A DNA stretch of 64,000 nucleotides. Source: Istiophorus platypterus. Its lineage: Eukaryota > Chordata > Actinopteri > Istiophoriformes > Istiophoridae. The stretch lies in assembly GCA_016859345.1 (NCBI GenBank), contig CM029121.1, forward strand, positions 10,796,911 to 10,860,910, given 5' to 3'. Position numbers and translations under genes: made by a program. The notes under the pieces are model-generated. The model was not told the origin of the DNA, made no database searches, and was given only the letters and a program-made list of their open reading frames with translations. Positions 1 to 14,479 of this stretch are shown here, one piece after another; the stretch's first letter is position 1; every line of letters starts with the position of its first letter.

Positions 1-340
1 TTCTTCCCCCGACCTCTCTCGCCGCCCGGGGAGGTTAGTCTCTCTCTTTCTCTCCCCCTTTTTCTCTCCTACCGCTGCAGACGAGCCGCTAGTGCCTCGG
101 ATATCATCGTCGGCGGGAGCTGCGCTGCCGCTGTGCGACTGTGGGAGGTGCTGCCGAGCCGCCGGGGGGGTGATTGACGGCCGACGCGGCCAAACGGAGC
201 CGCCGTTCAGCCTCCGCGCCGCCGCCCCGTCCCTCGTTGCTGGAGCGTCTTTGATTCATTTATTTATTTATTTATTTTTCCCCCTAGAAAAGCTTCAGGT
301 TGCGATCGGAGTTTCGGCCGATGTGAACTAAGTGTAGTAA
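1..340. promoter_or_regulatory. CpG-rich segment, probable promoter/first exon of a gene to the left
   Basis: The first 340 bases are much richer in C, G and CpG than the following 14 kb, with runs such as GCCGCCCGGGG and GACGCGGCC, then drop abruptly to AT-rich sequence. In fish and other vertebrates such an isolated island usually marks a transcription start. I see no convincing coding exon in it on either strand; the 79-codon open frame at 92-331 is compositional. No gene on the plus strand continues from it to ldha, so a gene transcribed leftward is the simpler reading. The direction is an inference. Confidence 0.45.
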
Positions 341-1472
341 CATCATGGGAGAAAAGTGGAGAACTCGATAACAATATTTCGAGCATAGGTTGTAGGACTG
401 GGTTGGGTGTTTCTCTATTACAGCGCTAGGATGATGACACCTGTTGTTAAAGATCCCCTCCAGACATGGAGGAAATCTCTCGTTTGAATAATAATTTGTG
501 GCTGAAGAGTTGATAAATTCACAAAAAAAAAAAAAGTTCGGTTGCCTCGTTGATAACAGTTAAAATCACATCCACTCCTTCTCCGTCTTAAGAAATCTGT
601 CTACAATTATGCAAAAACTTTGTTTTCCCCCGAATTTTTTTAAACTTGATTGATACAAGATGTCTCGTACAGAGAAATTGTTGTGAAAACAGGACTTGCT
701 GCAAATTCTGCACACACATCAAACTGCATGGTGAAGGTCAAATATCCAAGTGAAATAACAATAAGTAAAACCTCATTCTGGGGTGGAAGGGGACTTAAAG
801 ACTTTTCTTTACTACTAATGTGTTTTTAAATATAGTTTTACTGTTGAATAAATCTGTTTTGATGTATCTGGATTTTCCATGTACTCACGTACTCTGTGTA
901 CCTATGTATATGTGCTCAGTCGCCTCCAAAATTCCCATAGAGTCCAGAAAAAACAATACTCCTATGCTGGAGTAGTGTTTAATTCCAGTTGGTCTATGGC
1001 CATTTAAACTCAAATTTACACATGAATTTACACCATGTGAGTACAATATGAAAAAGCAGAGCTCTTTGATTTAGATTTTGACACAAGGCCCCATGTACTC
1101 GAGCAGTACAATTACCTCATCAAATTCAATCAGATTACCTAAACCAAGTAACACACAGTGTATCCGGAGCTTTTGGAGCCCCATGGGGTGTGTGCTGCTG
1201 GGGCAGTTGCCCACTTTACCCAGTTGGTATTCCAGCCTTGGAGACAATAAAGACTAAACTAAACATAGCTGTTGAAGCTAAATCGCCATTACGCCAAACA
1301 CCATCTCTCACCAGAAAGTGTAACGGCATTCATAAATATTTATACTGACTTCATTTACTGAGGTGCTATTATTGCAGTCAAGAACCACAGTGTAGGAGTT
1401 TCTTGTCTCTGCCCTCTCTTTTTTCTTTTTCTCTTTGTCCTTTCTCAGTGCTCTGCTTTCTTACTGCTCTCT

Positions 1473-1473
<1 letters not shown>

Positions 1474-1535
<62 letters not shown>
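1474..1535. repeat. (CA)n microsatellite
   Basis: About 31 uninterrupted CA units. It explains the VCVCVC open frame read on the minus strand here. Confidence 0.97.
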
Positions 1536-1536
<1 letters not shown>

Positions 1537-4500
1537 ATGTAGTGAGAGAGTTTGTTGGCCCTCTGATTCATTTCACATCCCACTGGTCTGAGACCTGTGA
1601 CTGTGGCTCTGGCCTCTGTCTGTTCCTCACACTCTGAGAGTACAGGTGTCAGGGGACACATGCAGTGGAAACACATAGATATTCATGCGCACTTACAAAC
1701 ACATTTTGTGACCTCTAAAAATTCTTTAACAGAATACAAGGCTGAGGGAGGGGGGTTACTGAAATATTAATCAGAAAGAATTGCATCACACTGTAAGCTA
1801 CTCCAAAGCCGAATACACTCCAGAAAGATTCCCAAGCTTTTATCTTAATATTCCTTAATAATGCAGAATCTACTGAATTATCCTCATTGCATTTCATTAA
1901 TTCATTTGATAAGAAATTTAACTGTTTTAGTGCATCGTTTAATTTCCATTCATCTTCACATGGCACATAAGGCAAAACACAATATTACTTCAACATAACA
2001 CAACTGCGCTGTGCTGTAAACTTAAACAGGCAGTTTAAAGGCCAAGTGATGAAATAAAATTCTATCTAAGGCATAAATCCTGTAAGTGGGAGAGAAATAT
2101 TATCACCTAGCAACTCTTTCTCAAGACACAAGCAAACTAGGAGAGGAAATGCATTGCACTCTATCAAAAGAACATTTCCTGCCTCCTCACTTTTCATTCA
2201 TGAAGCTAAGTTAAAAACTGCACATGCCCCAGTTTAGTGCCTTTGAGGTCCATGTTGAGCATGTGTGCGGTTTCCCCTTGTGCCTTCATCACACTGGGAG
2301 CTCGGTTTTGTGCAGGGAGGTGTGACCGAAAGTGTCACCCACGTGACTGCATGGTGCCAGGTGGACCGGGCGTGTGATGTCAGCATCAGGTGCCAGGTGG
2401 GCACCATCTCAATAATGCATCATTCCCAGCTCTGGCACTGGCAGGCGCACCACTTTGAAGTGTTCCAGAAACATCTGTAGCCTGGGTTTTTAATCACCTT
2501 GCCTGTACCTCCCTACTTCCCATCAATCCTTCTCCACTTCTTCACAGCCTACATCCCTCTCTCCCTTTGCCTGCAAAGAAATTAATGAGAAATCTTCTTA
2601 GTTTGTGTTTGAGCTTGTGTCTTAGTTTGTGCATTTGAAAATGTGTTTGTTTGTATATCTACATGTGTTAACCCACATCCAATCAATAGGATGAACGAAA
2701 TTCAGAAAAGCTCCTTGTCTTCTGGATGTTTGTGGAATATTCGGCAAGGCAAGAATTATCAAAGTGTTGTGTTAACACAAATTTACCAATGGCCAAATAG
2801 CAATCGCCTGCTATTGCACTCTCTAACATTCCACAGGATTTGCACACTGATAGTTTCTTCCCAAACAACTGATCAAACTTAACTATGCTGTATTGAGTAA
2901 AAATCATTTATGTCATGGAATAGAGTATACAGTGGCCACCATTCATTCAAAAAAATTGTTTACATTAATTTCTGATCAGATCTGTTCGCCAGAGAGAGAG
3001 AGATGGAGATGCGATGAAGGATGAGGTGTGCCAAAAAGAAGGAAAAAGAAGGAGGGAGAGATAGAAGGAGGAGTTTACCAAAAAGTGAGACATATTTAAT
3101 GTGTGGCAGGAGTCCAATAACCTCTGGTTATGAGAGGGAGTCCAGACTGCATGATATCTCCACCATACTACAATATAATGAATAGCTTCATAGAAGAGTC
3201 AGACCAATCCAACGGGGGGCTGTAAACACACTACACTGCACTAAATGTGTGCACATACACAACACCAAACCAACACACATAAATTCACACTCTTGTAGTA
3301 TTACAGTGTTTCCAGCCAGGAACAGCTGCTACACACACACAAACACGTACATGCGAACTCACAGAGTTCAGGGTTAGGCAAACTGTTTGTTGCCAGCTAG
3401 CTGTGTAGCTACTGGTAGCTGTTGGCTCTCCCTGGTTTGGCTAGCGTGGCGTGCTGCTTGACTAATTAGTGTGTCATCCACATACAGAGGAGACTATTAT
3501 TGTTCATCTGCAAACATTTGGAAGACTGGAGGAGAGGAACAAATGAAAGGGCAGTGAGGGCTATTTTGGCATGACTAGACTGACAAATATGAGAGAAATT
3601 TTGGCTCTATTGCTATTAGTGCTGCTTACAAACTAACAACAGAAAAGTGGCAGTAAAGTTTCAAAGAATTTTTTTTTTTTTCATCAGTTGACGCTGTTTT
3701 TCACAATCAAAATGGCTAAGGCGCCCACAGTGGACAATAGATTTGGGGCGTCAAAAAGGGCGCACCCAAGGGAAACAATAGGACAGGTCACTCTCATATT
3801 ACATCTCTGCTGGGCAGATAACAGACACTGAGGCTCTCATTTCCATCCTTCACATTCAGGTTTGTGTGCATGCTCCTGCAAGAGAATGCATCTCTATGTC
3901 TCCTGAGCTATTTTCAAGGAAATAACAGGTGCATCATGAACTGAAAAGGTAACTGAATCCATATTCTTAACAAAGATATAGCTTTAGGGGTAACACAAGA
4001 AGGTTTGTTATAATATACAAAGCAGGAGTGTGTCTTGTCGTCACGTGTACATGGAGATTAAGTCTAATAATTGTCCAAACTCAAGGACACTTGTGCCCAT
4101 CTTCAAGGCTGCATGAGGACTTTGGAGTGTGGAACACTTCAGCTCTTGACTCTTCTCTTTGCAAAATAGTGGGATCACACTCACACTTGTGTACAAACAC
4201 ACACACACACACAGACACACACACATTTCCTGAATATTCATTCCCCCAGTCAACATGTCCATATAGAATAATCAGTGGTCAGCCAGTGTTCATTTCCTAT
4301 GACAGTATGCTGTTTGTACACTGACATGGCCATGAGCGAGGCTGTGAGGGGAACTCTCCTCAGAGGGAAAATGCCCCCCCCCCACCCTCACACACACACA
4401 TATGCAGCTCCACTGCCCCCTTCTGGTTGGAAAAACCCACTTTCTATCGCTTCCAAAACCCCAAACCCCTCACCCACGCGAACCTCCATAACGCCATAAT

Positions 4501-7500
4501 AAGAGGCCACAGAAACATTGGTTGTTCCTCTGCCATTATGACAGTACACACTTTTATCAAAATTTTGTCAGACAGGATCCCGGCAGAGCAACAGAATCAC
4601 CGTCTTGAATTTTCTCACATCCCACACTGTTTCACACATCTCACCTCTCTTTACTGACATCATGGAATCACAACCACAGTTATCTGACCCAGTTTGCTGC
4701 TGTTTCTCCTCTCTGGTGCTGCAGCCTACAATTCTGAACAGCTCTGCTAACAGCGAAATAGACTCTGGAACAAAGGTGGATTTTCCAGTCCTGTTGTGAG
4801 TCTTTAAAAGCAAATTGGATCCCTGCACAGCAAAGAACCCCTTCAAGAAGCTCTGAAAAGGACTTTTAATTTTTACATTAACCACTTAACACAGAAAGAG
4901 GTGGACAGTGGAGCTGCGACTAATGTGGTTAGCTTTGAAAGAATACAGGACATTTTTTTTTTCTCATTCAAGTGTGTATGCACATAGATACCTGAACACG
5001 TGAAAACAAACACACACTCACAGATGCACACACAAAGCAAGCATTTCCTGTTTAATCATTGCTTTTTGCCATTGCAAAGAACATAATTGCAGTATAAGAA
5101 GCAAACTGTTGGTAATCATGTAGAGGGTTTGGCTGCGGCGTTGGATAATTAGGTTGGCTGTGTGTGCCTCACTAATCACAAGGACATTTAATGGCAGCGT
5201 GGGGTGAAGGACTAAAACAACTACATTTAGCTGTAATAAATGCACTGATCATTCATTCAGCATGTACAGTCTCTGTTATCTCTCTTGTTCATTATCAATT
5301 TGAGTTTAGAGATACACGACACATATGGAGCACAAGATCAAAACCGTATCCTCTTCCTCCATTGTGCAAGCTTCATTAAAATATATCAGCTGCATCCTTT
5401 GCTGTAAATTTGTATTATGTATTTTAAACAATAGACAAGCATCAGTATCCTGCGCATTTGCTGAAGTTGTTACCCTACCCATATGAATTGCACGCACCAA
5501 TCGGTAAAGAATATTTATGTTTGAATATTTAACTTCAAAGTAAAATCTTTTTCACAGTTTTACCATTTAACCCCAGACCCCTTCCTACTTCTAACTCTAT
5601 GTGTATTCTCTAGATTGCTGTCCAAACAGAAAACTGTCATTTAAAAAATGCTGACTATTTGCCAATACCAACTCACTCTCTATTAGGAGCAGTTGTTTGT
5701 GGGGCTGGCTACATAAGTGACCTTTCCCTTTCATACACTGGCTGAGTCCCCTTGATACTGACTCACACACACATACTAAAACAAGCTTTCCTCTCTAGCC
5801 AATTTGAAATCTGCTTCTGGCAATGTCATTCGTCCTAGCCTTTAGAACATCACTATATGTGCTTTGTACATGAACTAATGGACTTACTTGAAAGAAAAAC
5901 ATTTGGCACATCATGTATAATGCACATTGCAAGGCATGATTTTTTTTTCCCTACGCCAGACTGCCTACCTTTTACCATCATCTTAATAGCTTCCACATAG
6001 TCAATTAATGAAATCTTTGTTCAGTTTGTGAGGAATATTTGGCAGTTCACAGATGTCGAAGAAAGAGAGCGGGGTGTTGAATGACGATATAAAACGTTTT
6101 CTACTGTTACGTTCAAAAATAAATCTCTTCCCATCTAATTGGTGAAAGAGTTACATCAGAGGATATGAATTACCTCTTTTGCAGATATCCAAAGAAGTGT
6201 TCCTTGGGGACAGGAAAACTGTCTTGGAGGCAAAATGTTTTCTAAGGAGAAGAAGGAGATGAAAGCTGACTGTGTGTCCCTCTGTCCCACAGTGAGAACT
6301 TCCATTGCTGTTCAGGGCTCATTCATATAAGCCATATTAAGGAAAATTGCTTTGAGATGCTGTGTGTGAAGGCAGCTTCATTATTGGAGCTTGCTTCAAA
6401 AAAAAAAAAAAAACACAAAAAAACACAAAAAAACAAGCATGTGTCGAGACTGCATTGGTGCTACAACTTGGCTCCTGTGTATATGAGATGTTCTTTTAAG
6501 TCTAGAAAGGTGCAATGAATCAGAGGGCCTACATGTTAACATTAGAGTGTTGCTCTGCAGGATTAAGTTGGCAAGCTTGCAGTGTCTGTGTCTGTGTGAG
6601 GGTGTGGCATGTGAGAAAGAGAACCAGGGGCACAAACCTTAATCTTATTACAGAGCTGTAAGACTCTCATCTGGTGTTGCGACAGTCAAAAATACTGTAT
6701 ATTTTATTAGCTTATACCAAAATAGACACCAACATATTTCTGATGTTAAAAAAAGTTTGGAAAAATTATTCAGGTATGTCCCTGCGACTGCTTGATGTTA
6801 ACGAGGCAAGGACAGCCACTCAATCTCATGGCACAAATGCAGGGAAATACAACAACTCAGGCAATATTTAAAAACGAGAGTGCACTAGACATACAGCATA
6901 TACTAGTTATCAGTCATTTAGTAGGCTCTAGAGTATTGTTTGGGTATGCATGCTGTCATTTGACCTTTTTATGCATTAATTATTCATTATTATTATTACC
7001 ATGTATATTAGATAATTCTTGATTTTTAAGTCAGTGTAAGCAACAAAGACATACTATAAAAATAATAAATACCCTCAGGTCCTGGTGTGGTCTAGAATTC
7101 CAAGAGGGATGTAATAATATAGTCATTGCCATAACCACTTCCAACTTTAATCATCTTAATCGGTGGATTTTCTAGGTTCCAGAGCAGAAGAGAACTTAAC
7201 CAAAAATGTGTGCGTATTTATGTGTATGATCATTGAACATTTTGGAGATGTTTGAAGTGTACTTGTGGGATGATCAATGTCCTATTTAACAACACCTTCA
7301 TGGCCAAGGTCACATCACGTCTTTCTAGAAGGAGAAGCAGTAGCAGTGATTATCAGAGTTTCAAACCCCCACAACCAACCCCCATCAACCCCCTAAACAG
7401 AGATTTGCTAAAACCCCATTAATCATTAGATAAATACAGGTTCCCTTTTGTCAAATGACTAGTGACTTCTAGATGTCTGCTTTTGTGCTGCTGAACTGAG

Positions 7501-8122
7501 GAAAATGAGGATTTGTACATGTGCTGACAGTCAGATTGTGGAGCACCAAATGAAAACCTGTGTGTTCCAGATGATAGAGCAGAAATAGAAATACATTTTT
7601 TTATTCTATTTAATTCTTCACAAACAGTTTTCCCTTTCACAGTCCGCAAAGGACCAGGTCAAACTTAATTCAATTACAAATCACAGCTAAATTACTGATC
7701 CTAAATTACTACTCCCAGCACCTTTGCCATTGCCAATCAGTTACAGTAACTGGATTTTGTTGTCACACGAGTAGATAATAGCTTAAAATTGCCTGCATAA
7801 TGTCTAGGAAACAAGGCTAATCTTTTTATTTGAAAGATCTTCAAGTATCTCACAGTTCAAGAAACAATGGTGCTGCTGCCTCAGGTAATGTGCTAAACAG
7901 GCATTGCTTTTGATAATAACTATTTGTACAGTGACATTTAGGGAAATTCTTGAAGCACAGTCCTTTAGTGTGGAGGATACTCAGATGGCATGAACAGCAA
8001 TGTTGCATCATTTTGTTTAGACTACAGTTTCAAAGTCATACTTTAGTAACTCGCAATGTCTTTTGTCTTTGTCCCAGAGGGAGGGATTGAGGGGGGCTGA
8101 GGATGGAGAAAGGAGGCAGGAC

Positions 8123-8125
<3 letters not shown>

Positions 8126-8165
<40 letters not shown>
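8126..8165. repeat. (AG)n microsatellite
   Basis: About 20 AG units inside a purine-rich stretch. It generates the Ser-Leu repeat frame on the minus strand. Confidence 0.97.
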
Positions 8166-8169
<4 letters not shown>

Positions 8170-11100
8170 TGGAGAATAGGAAAGAGGCGACAGATGTGGG
8201 CGATGCAGGGGTGGCTCAGGTTGTCAGGAGCAAGTGACAGTGGCAGATGCATTACCAGCGACATCTCCATCCCTGCTGATGCCTGACTCCCTCTCGGTCA
8301 TACACCCACACACATACACACACGTGTCTAAGTTGATTGAAGCCAGTGGTTCGGCCGCACACCAAGCACAGGGGGCAATGACTGTTGCCCTTTTTCCTAT
8401 CACACCCCAGCCTTAATCAGCACTCGCAGTCCCACATGTGCACACAGATACATATACATATATATATATCTCCTATTCTCCCTCCTTCTCCCTCGTCCAC
8501 TCTCCTGCTCTCTGAATTGTCAGGTTGGCAGGGGGTTGTGTGGAGTTCCTCCGGAGAGCAACAAAAGCTGATTGGAGTTAAAACAGTTGGTCAGGCCTCC
8601 CCGCCCCAGCATCTGTTGGATTACAGTCAGCCAACCTGTCATCTGTGAAATGAAGGCTAGTATGGGAGGAGAGGGGAAAGGCCACAGGAGGGGATAGACA
8701 GACACAACCAGAGCTAGAGAGGGATGTGCGAGACAGAGAGAAGAGGGGAGGGACATGCAGATTGGTTTAGCATAGGTTATTGCGTAAATTAATAGGACAT
8801 ACTGCGATAAAAGAGTCAATTTGTCCACATTTAGCTGATGAAAAAAATGCAGAGAAAGACAAGGGGATAATAGACAAAAACAGCGATGGGTGAGGGGTTG
8901 AATGGCAAGAAGGAGAGACACAGCTGACCTTTAGATGAATCATTTCATTCCTCTGTCCTCATGTATCACTGCCTTTGATCATAGGCTAGGGGAGCAATCC
9001 CTGTGACCCCACCCCCAGCCCTCTTCCTTTACCCCTCCATCTCATCCCTGTCTCCTGGTCTCTCTCTGTCACCCACTGCTGAGCTCACCCATTGCCTCCA
9101 CTTGCTTTGTTCCCCTGAGGGAATCATTTTCACTCTAACAACTTCAATTAACCTTACCCCTTCATGCACGCAAGCCCACGCACGGCTGTGCACCCACGTG
9201 CACCGACACACACCTCTGTCAGACCTTGCCTGCGCACGCACTCTCCCCTCCCATATCACCCATATCAGTCACAGGTGTTAAGGTCACTGGACTGGGAGAG
9301 AGCGAAGCTTCACAGAGCTTCTCTGGTGACATGTAAAAGAATGTGGGACTAGATGCAGCAGTCCGCAATGCATGTGTAGACGCTGTCCATAAACAAACAA
9401 CAGTGACACTGTCATAAATCCCCTGAAATAATTAGAGCTGGGACAGCCAAAGGAAATGTATTTAATTTCATGCTCCAAGAAATGGCAAATGTCCGTTTCA
9501 GTTTGTGCCCCAGGATTAACTTTTGGAGGTCATTAGCTGAGACACCCCAAGGTTGAAGGAGACATACACATTGAGGTGAAAAAAGGACTCTAGGCACTCT
9601 AGACACACACAGACGCAGTTTCTCTGAGCCAGTTTTCAGCATTACCCCATGGCCTTTTGATGCTGAAATTGCAAGAATTAATCAAAATCTGCTGCGCTGT
9701 TCTTCAAGCTTGAAAGAGCCAAATGAAATACACAAAGAATAATTTTTGGTTCACTTTGATTTGATAGGATTTGATAGGATAGGATCATTGTTTCTGAAGC
9801 CAGTTGCAGGGACTAATCTATTGCGTCTGCACGTACAGTTTGGCAAGATTGTATAAAGCAAATCAGGAACTGAAAGATCAGTGGGCCTCCTGGTTGCACA
9901 GCCCCAAATAGCTTCCAGGGTCTTTTGTCAGACATTAAAAAGAAGCTCCTGCTTTAGTGTTTCTATGTGCATGAATGCATGTATGTGTGAGCACATGTGG
10001 ATGTGTACTTGCATGCACATGAAAGAGGGTTTGTGTGTGTAGAAATCAGGGTGGGAGGGGAGGATGGAGGGGGTAACTCTCACAGCTGTTCTTGTAATCA
10101 GACTTGGCTGATGTGTGATGCCTGCAGGAAGAAAACTATCCTTCTACTCGTTTTCATCATCATTTAGCTGTTCTACAACAATGCCAGGCTGATGTTTAGG
10201 CAGTTATATCCCAAAACTAACAAGTGCCAAAATTGTAACTCAAGTGTTTTAATATGCTGTATGATGAGATAATGATCTTCAATCCTAATAGTACACTCAG
10301 AGAGAAATGACAGCATATTGATTCAACACCTCTGTTTATTCAACTGGTTTACTGCACCCGTGTTTATATTTTCAATATTAAATTTGAGATTGCACAGTAG
10401 AGGATACAGTCTGCCCGATCAAAGCTTAAGACCGCACCTGATAAGAATCATGGGACTAGAACTGATTTAACATCTGATTATATCACCTATGAAGGGATTA
10501 TGACTGCAGGCAAAATACAAAGTATATTCAATTAAATATACTTGTATAACACACATAAATGTATGCAGATACACAACCTTTAATCCTGTGCTAAAACACA
10601 CCCAATCGCTCTACCGCTGCCACATCCTTCCCCACATCCAGCAGAGCTCTCCCTTGGCTTATCAGTGCATAATTGCTGTTGATTGGTGTATTATTGCTCT
10701 GGTTAATCTGCCTGTGGGTGGCTAATAAAGAATCTCCATCAGGGATGTTATCAATTGTAGGCAGAAGGTGCACATGGAGTGAAACTGGAAGTAAAGAAAA
10801 GGAAGGAGAAGGAGGGCTTGGAGTGGGTAAGAAACGGGGAAAGATGTGAAGAGAAGGAAGGTGACGGGGGAAGTGACTGTGGGATGAAAGGGAAAGAGAA
10901 ATAAGATTTTTCTGATTCATGTTGAAAGACAGGGAAGGACAAGTTAGCAAGGAAACACCAGAAGTGAGACAAGATTGTGGGTTTAAATGTTTTTTTTTGT
11001 TCAATATGTGTCCATCTGGGGTAAAGTAAGGTAACATCAGTGAGCTGGATGTTGTTCTGACAGAGTCGTGAGAGTAATCTCACTCCCTGGAGAATCCTTT

Positions 11101-14100
11101 TATGATTGATGTGTCCTTGTTCCTCGGCCTCAGTTCTATTTCTAAACAGAGGCTGGAGGAGGAGGAGGCTGTGGCACGGTGATTAGATTCCTCTCCATTA
11201 CGCTGCAGACTGAGACAGGTAGCATATCACCCACAGCAGACGCGCCTCGGTCCCAATGCCCCGTGCAATAACAGCGCGTTGGCAACTGACTGACCCTGTG
11301 GAATGAGAGGGGAAGCTAACATGACAAACTAGTGTTTCTTTACTCCTCTGGGGGGAGGGGGGGTAGCAGTGATTGAATTGGTATACACTCCAGAGACCGT
11401 TGAAAGTGATCGTAGAAGATGGAGACAGTAGCAAGGACAAGTAGAAGTTGCTTAGAGTCAGGGAAAGTTTGGAGTACATCGCTGCAGGCAAACCGAGGAT
11501 GTTAAACAACGGAAGATCAAGCGTGATTTCACACACATCTAATGCAACTTTATCCGTCTCCAGCAGTGATTTATACTTTCAGAGGCACCTTAACACATAT
11601 TACAAAAGTTTTCATTACTTTTCCAGTCACTGCCAAAGTGGAATGTATTGTTCAAACTGAAGATCTGGTACTGTCGTTTGAGGAGAATTGGCCTGGGATT
11701 CAGAGAGGAGGATTTTGCTCCATTTGTTTCAGTTCAGTATTGTGTATTGCTAAGAAAAGATAGATTTGCAGTACCTTGTCTGAACTGTGAAATGTGTTTA
11801 GTAAACTAACTTTTCTCATTTTTAATCCACTAAAGTAACCTGAAGTCTTCCTGGGAATTCACAACAGCGACCACTACTGTGAACCATGAGCCACCAGGTG
11901 GAGACCTGATTTTTACACAGTACATACTATGAAACTTATTGGGTCATTCAGCATTAAAATTTTAAATGTGATAAATACTCCATGTCCCAGGAAACACATC
12001 CATTTGAATTTATCAAATAATTATAAATTAATATTTGAATCAATTTATTTGCGCGTACTGTGATCAAAGTTTTGGCTAAATGAAAAGATTTTCTGAGACA
12101 GATTCTGCTTTATGATTTTAATATGATTTGTGGGATGAATGATCCATATAAAGAAAGCTGAAAACCATCACCACTGGGTAATACTTAATGTTACTTAACT
12201 AGAAACTAGTGTTCAGATTAGGATACAAGTTCATGTATCAGCTAAGAAAAGCTGGGCAGTTGTTCCACAGGCTTTATGATAGCACCCCCTTCTGGTGAAC
12301 TACATTAACTAAGCCAGTGTTTTATAATAACTTGAAATATAAATAGGAAATTCTTATAAAACACACAAACAAAACACTAAAGCATTTATTTTGATTGAAC
12401 AGACTCTTTTATCTTTATCTGATTTCAAATCTACTGGTATGCATAAGTAACTGAATTTCTTCACTTACTCTAGACTTTATTCCGCTTTTTAATTTTTATT
12501 TTTTTTTTAACTGTCGGCATCTAAGCTACATCCTTGTCATTCCTAACAAGGATACACCAAGCCGGGCTCGGCATGGATGTGGGAGCGACAATATTAACCT
12601 TTTGACCATAGTGATGTCCCCCTTATGTAGCATGAACCCACGGAGCCCACATGTGGATGCTGCGGTACAGATGGAGCTTATAAAATAATATGTGAACAGC
12701 AGCAGTGGCCACAACTGGACTGCAGCAGTTAAAGCAAAGCATCCAAGTGAGAAGTTCAGCAGCAGACATGGATTGAAAGATTTATCAGAGCACTGACTGA
12801 TTGAACATACTGTTAAACCGCAAATGGTGTATTGGTTATATGCTTTGAGTGAGGGGTGCGTCCTGTGAGAGTAGCTGTGGACAGATCTGCCTGAATTATA
12901 TCTTAAAGCCTTAGCACTTAAACTGCAAATGTGTTCTATCATATTTTAAATACCATAATAATGTCATTGTTTGGCATTTTAGGCCTAGCAGAGGGATGTA
13001 TGAGTCGATCACAATAAAAAAATTTAAGTTCTCATGACTGACACATTGATACTAATATTGGAAGACTGCTTATGGAGTATGGAAATCATGTACACCAGCT
13101 GGACGACCTGAATTCAAAACTCTGTCACTAAATATCTGGCCTGCTGAAGTGTGCCCGAGCAAGGTGCTAAAAACAGGACAACACAAGTAGCAAAAATCAG
13201 ACCCGCCTGTGAAAATGGACAAAAGAAACTGTGTGTATTCATATTCAAAATGTACTGAATAACATATCTGTAGTTTGTAAAAAGTATTTGAAACCAATGA
13301 TTTTAAAACAGTAGAAGGAACGGGACTTTAAGTGGGAATTTAATCTACTACTGAACTACTACAGAATACTGATACTACTGATGTGCATTCAGTAAGTGTT
13401 AAACATTTCTGTACCCATTTAAGAACTTCATTTGAAACTGCAGGTGGTTTTCTGAGGTTTGCTCTAAACTGACCACACCTGACGAAAGAGCTAATCTCCT
13501 TGAATTTGCTTCTCGACGGATTTACATCCAAAAACGTCATGAGTAAATACACAGCCAATGTTTCATTTGAACATTTGATTATCAAAGTAGAGCAGAAACT
13601 AATGTAATTTTACACTTCTCACCTGTTGCCAAAATGGTTACTGACAAAGTTTTATCATAGCTCTGAACTGGTCCTTATGGATCTGCTTTGACTTTTTTTG
13701 TCCATTTTTCTGTTGGTCAGATATCAGATATCATGAATCATAACATAACATTCATTGCTTGATGCTGCTTAATAAAAAGAATCCAGCCTTTACGTTTTTG
13801 GTTTTGTTTTTTTTTTTTTTTTAACCACAAATGGTGATAACTCATAGGAAAACGCTATAAATCACGTACCCTCACACATGTCTGAAAAGATCACAGATCA
13901 TCCAAGTGTGCATAGTGACCTACAGCATATCTGGGGCTGGATAGTCTGAGAGCACGGAGTTTTGGAGCAGGTGTGGAGAAAATGGTTGATCAGGAACAAT
14001 GAAAAGGGGAACTGCTATGTTGCAACTATTATGCAACCTCATGTGTTTTGTCAGGCGAATCGAGCTCTATCGGACCGAGAAAATTTCCCAGATAGGAAAT

Positions 14101-14177
14101 GCCAATCGCCTGTTGCACTTATTACCCAACTGCCTGGTTGAGTAATAACTTAAATATGCTGTAGTAACTTAAATAAA

Positions 14178-14191
14178 ACAGCAGGTGGCGC
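14178..14191 (+). promoter_or_regulatory. CTCF-like motif upstream of ldha
   Basis: ACAGCAGGTGGCGC differs from the CTCF core consensus CCASYAGRKGGCRS at one position (the first base). It lies about 0.8 kb upstream of the inferred ldha start site. A single motif match is weak evidence, but the match is close and the position, between the gene-poor block and ldha, is typical for a boundary. Confidence 0.4.
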
Positions 14192-14479
14192 AAGAAAAAA
14201 AAATACTGTTCATCCAAACACATCCCCCTCGGGAGTCTCAATCCCCTTTAGAATCCACAGCATTTACTTTACCCCTGAAACTAAAACATCTTGTAGTTTG
14301 CTGGTCTTACCTCCACCTATTGTGTGGCACCTATTGTCTAAAAACTGCATATTAACTGTTCTACTGGGCCAATTTACTCTAAATATGAGATATTAAACAT
14401 TAGGCACGTTTAACACTAGGTTCAAGCTGCATCATCCATATGAGTCATAGTCTATGAGACTCATATGTGAGGAATTAGC

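Larger units (their letters stand above)
341..14140. other. Gene-poor intergenic region
   Basis: No exon with splice sites and a recognisable protein was found here on either strand. Open frames are short, carry low-complexity translations (SLSLSLS, VCVCVC) and have no family resemblance. The region holds a CA microsatellite (1474-1535), an AG microsatellite (8126-8165), A/T tracts and several stretches of complex non-repetitive sequence (for example 5040-5290 and 10,590-10,760) with AT-rich homeodomain-like and GATA-like words. These could be enhancers, but that cannot be shown from one sequence. Confidence 0.6.

Noticed and set aside
92..331. 79-codon plus-strand frame in the left CpG-rich segment
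   Set aside because: Alanine/arginine-rich translation from GC composition, ending in a TTTA-repeat; no splice partner or family likeness.
10591..11037. 148-codon minus-strand frame
   Set aside because: Ser/Leu/Pro low-complexity translation of purine-rich DNA; no splice sites giving a recognisable protein.
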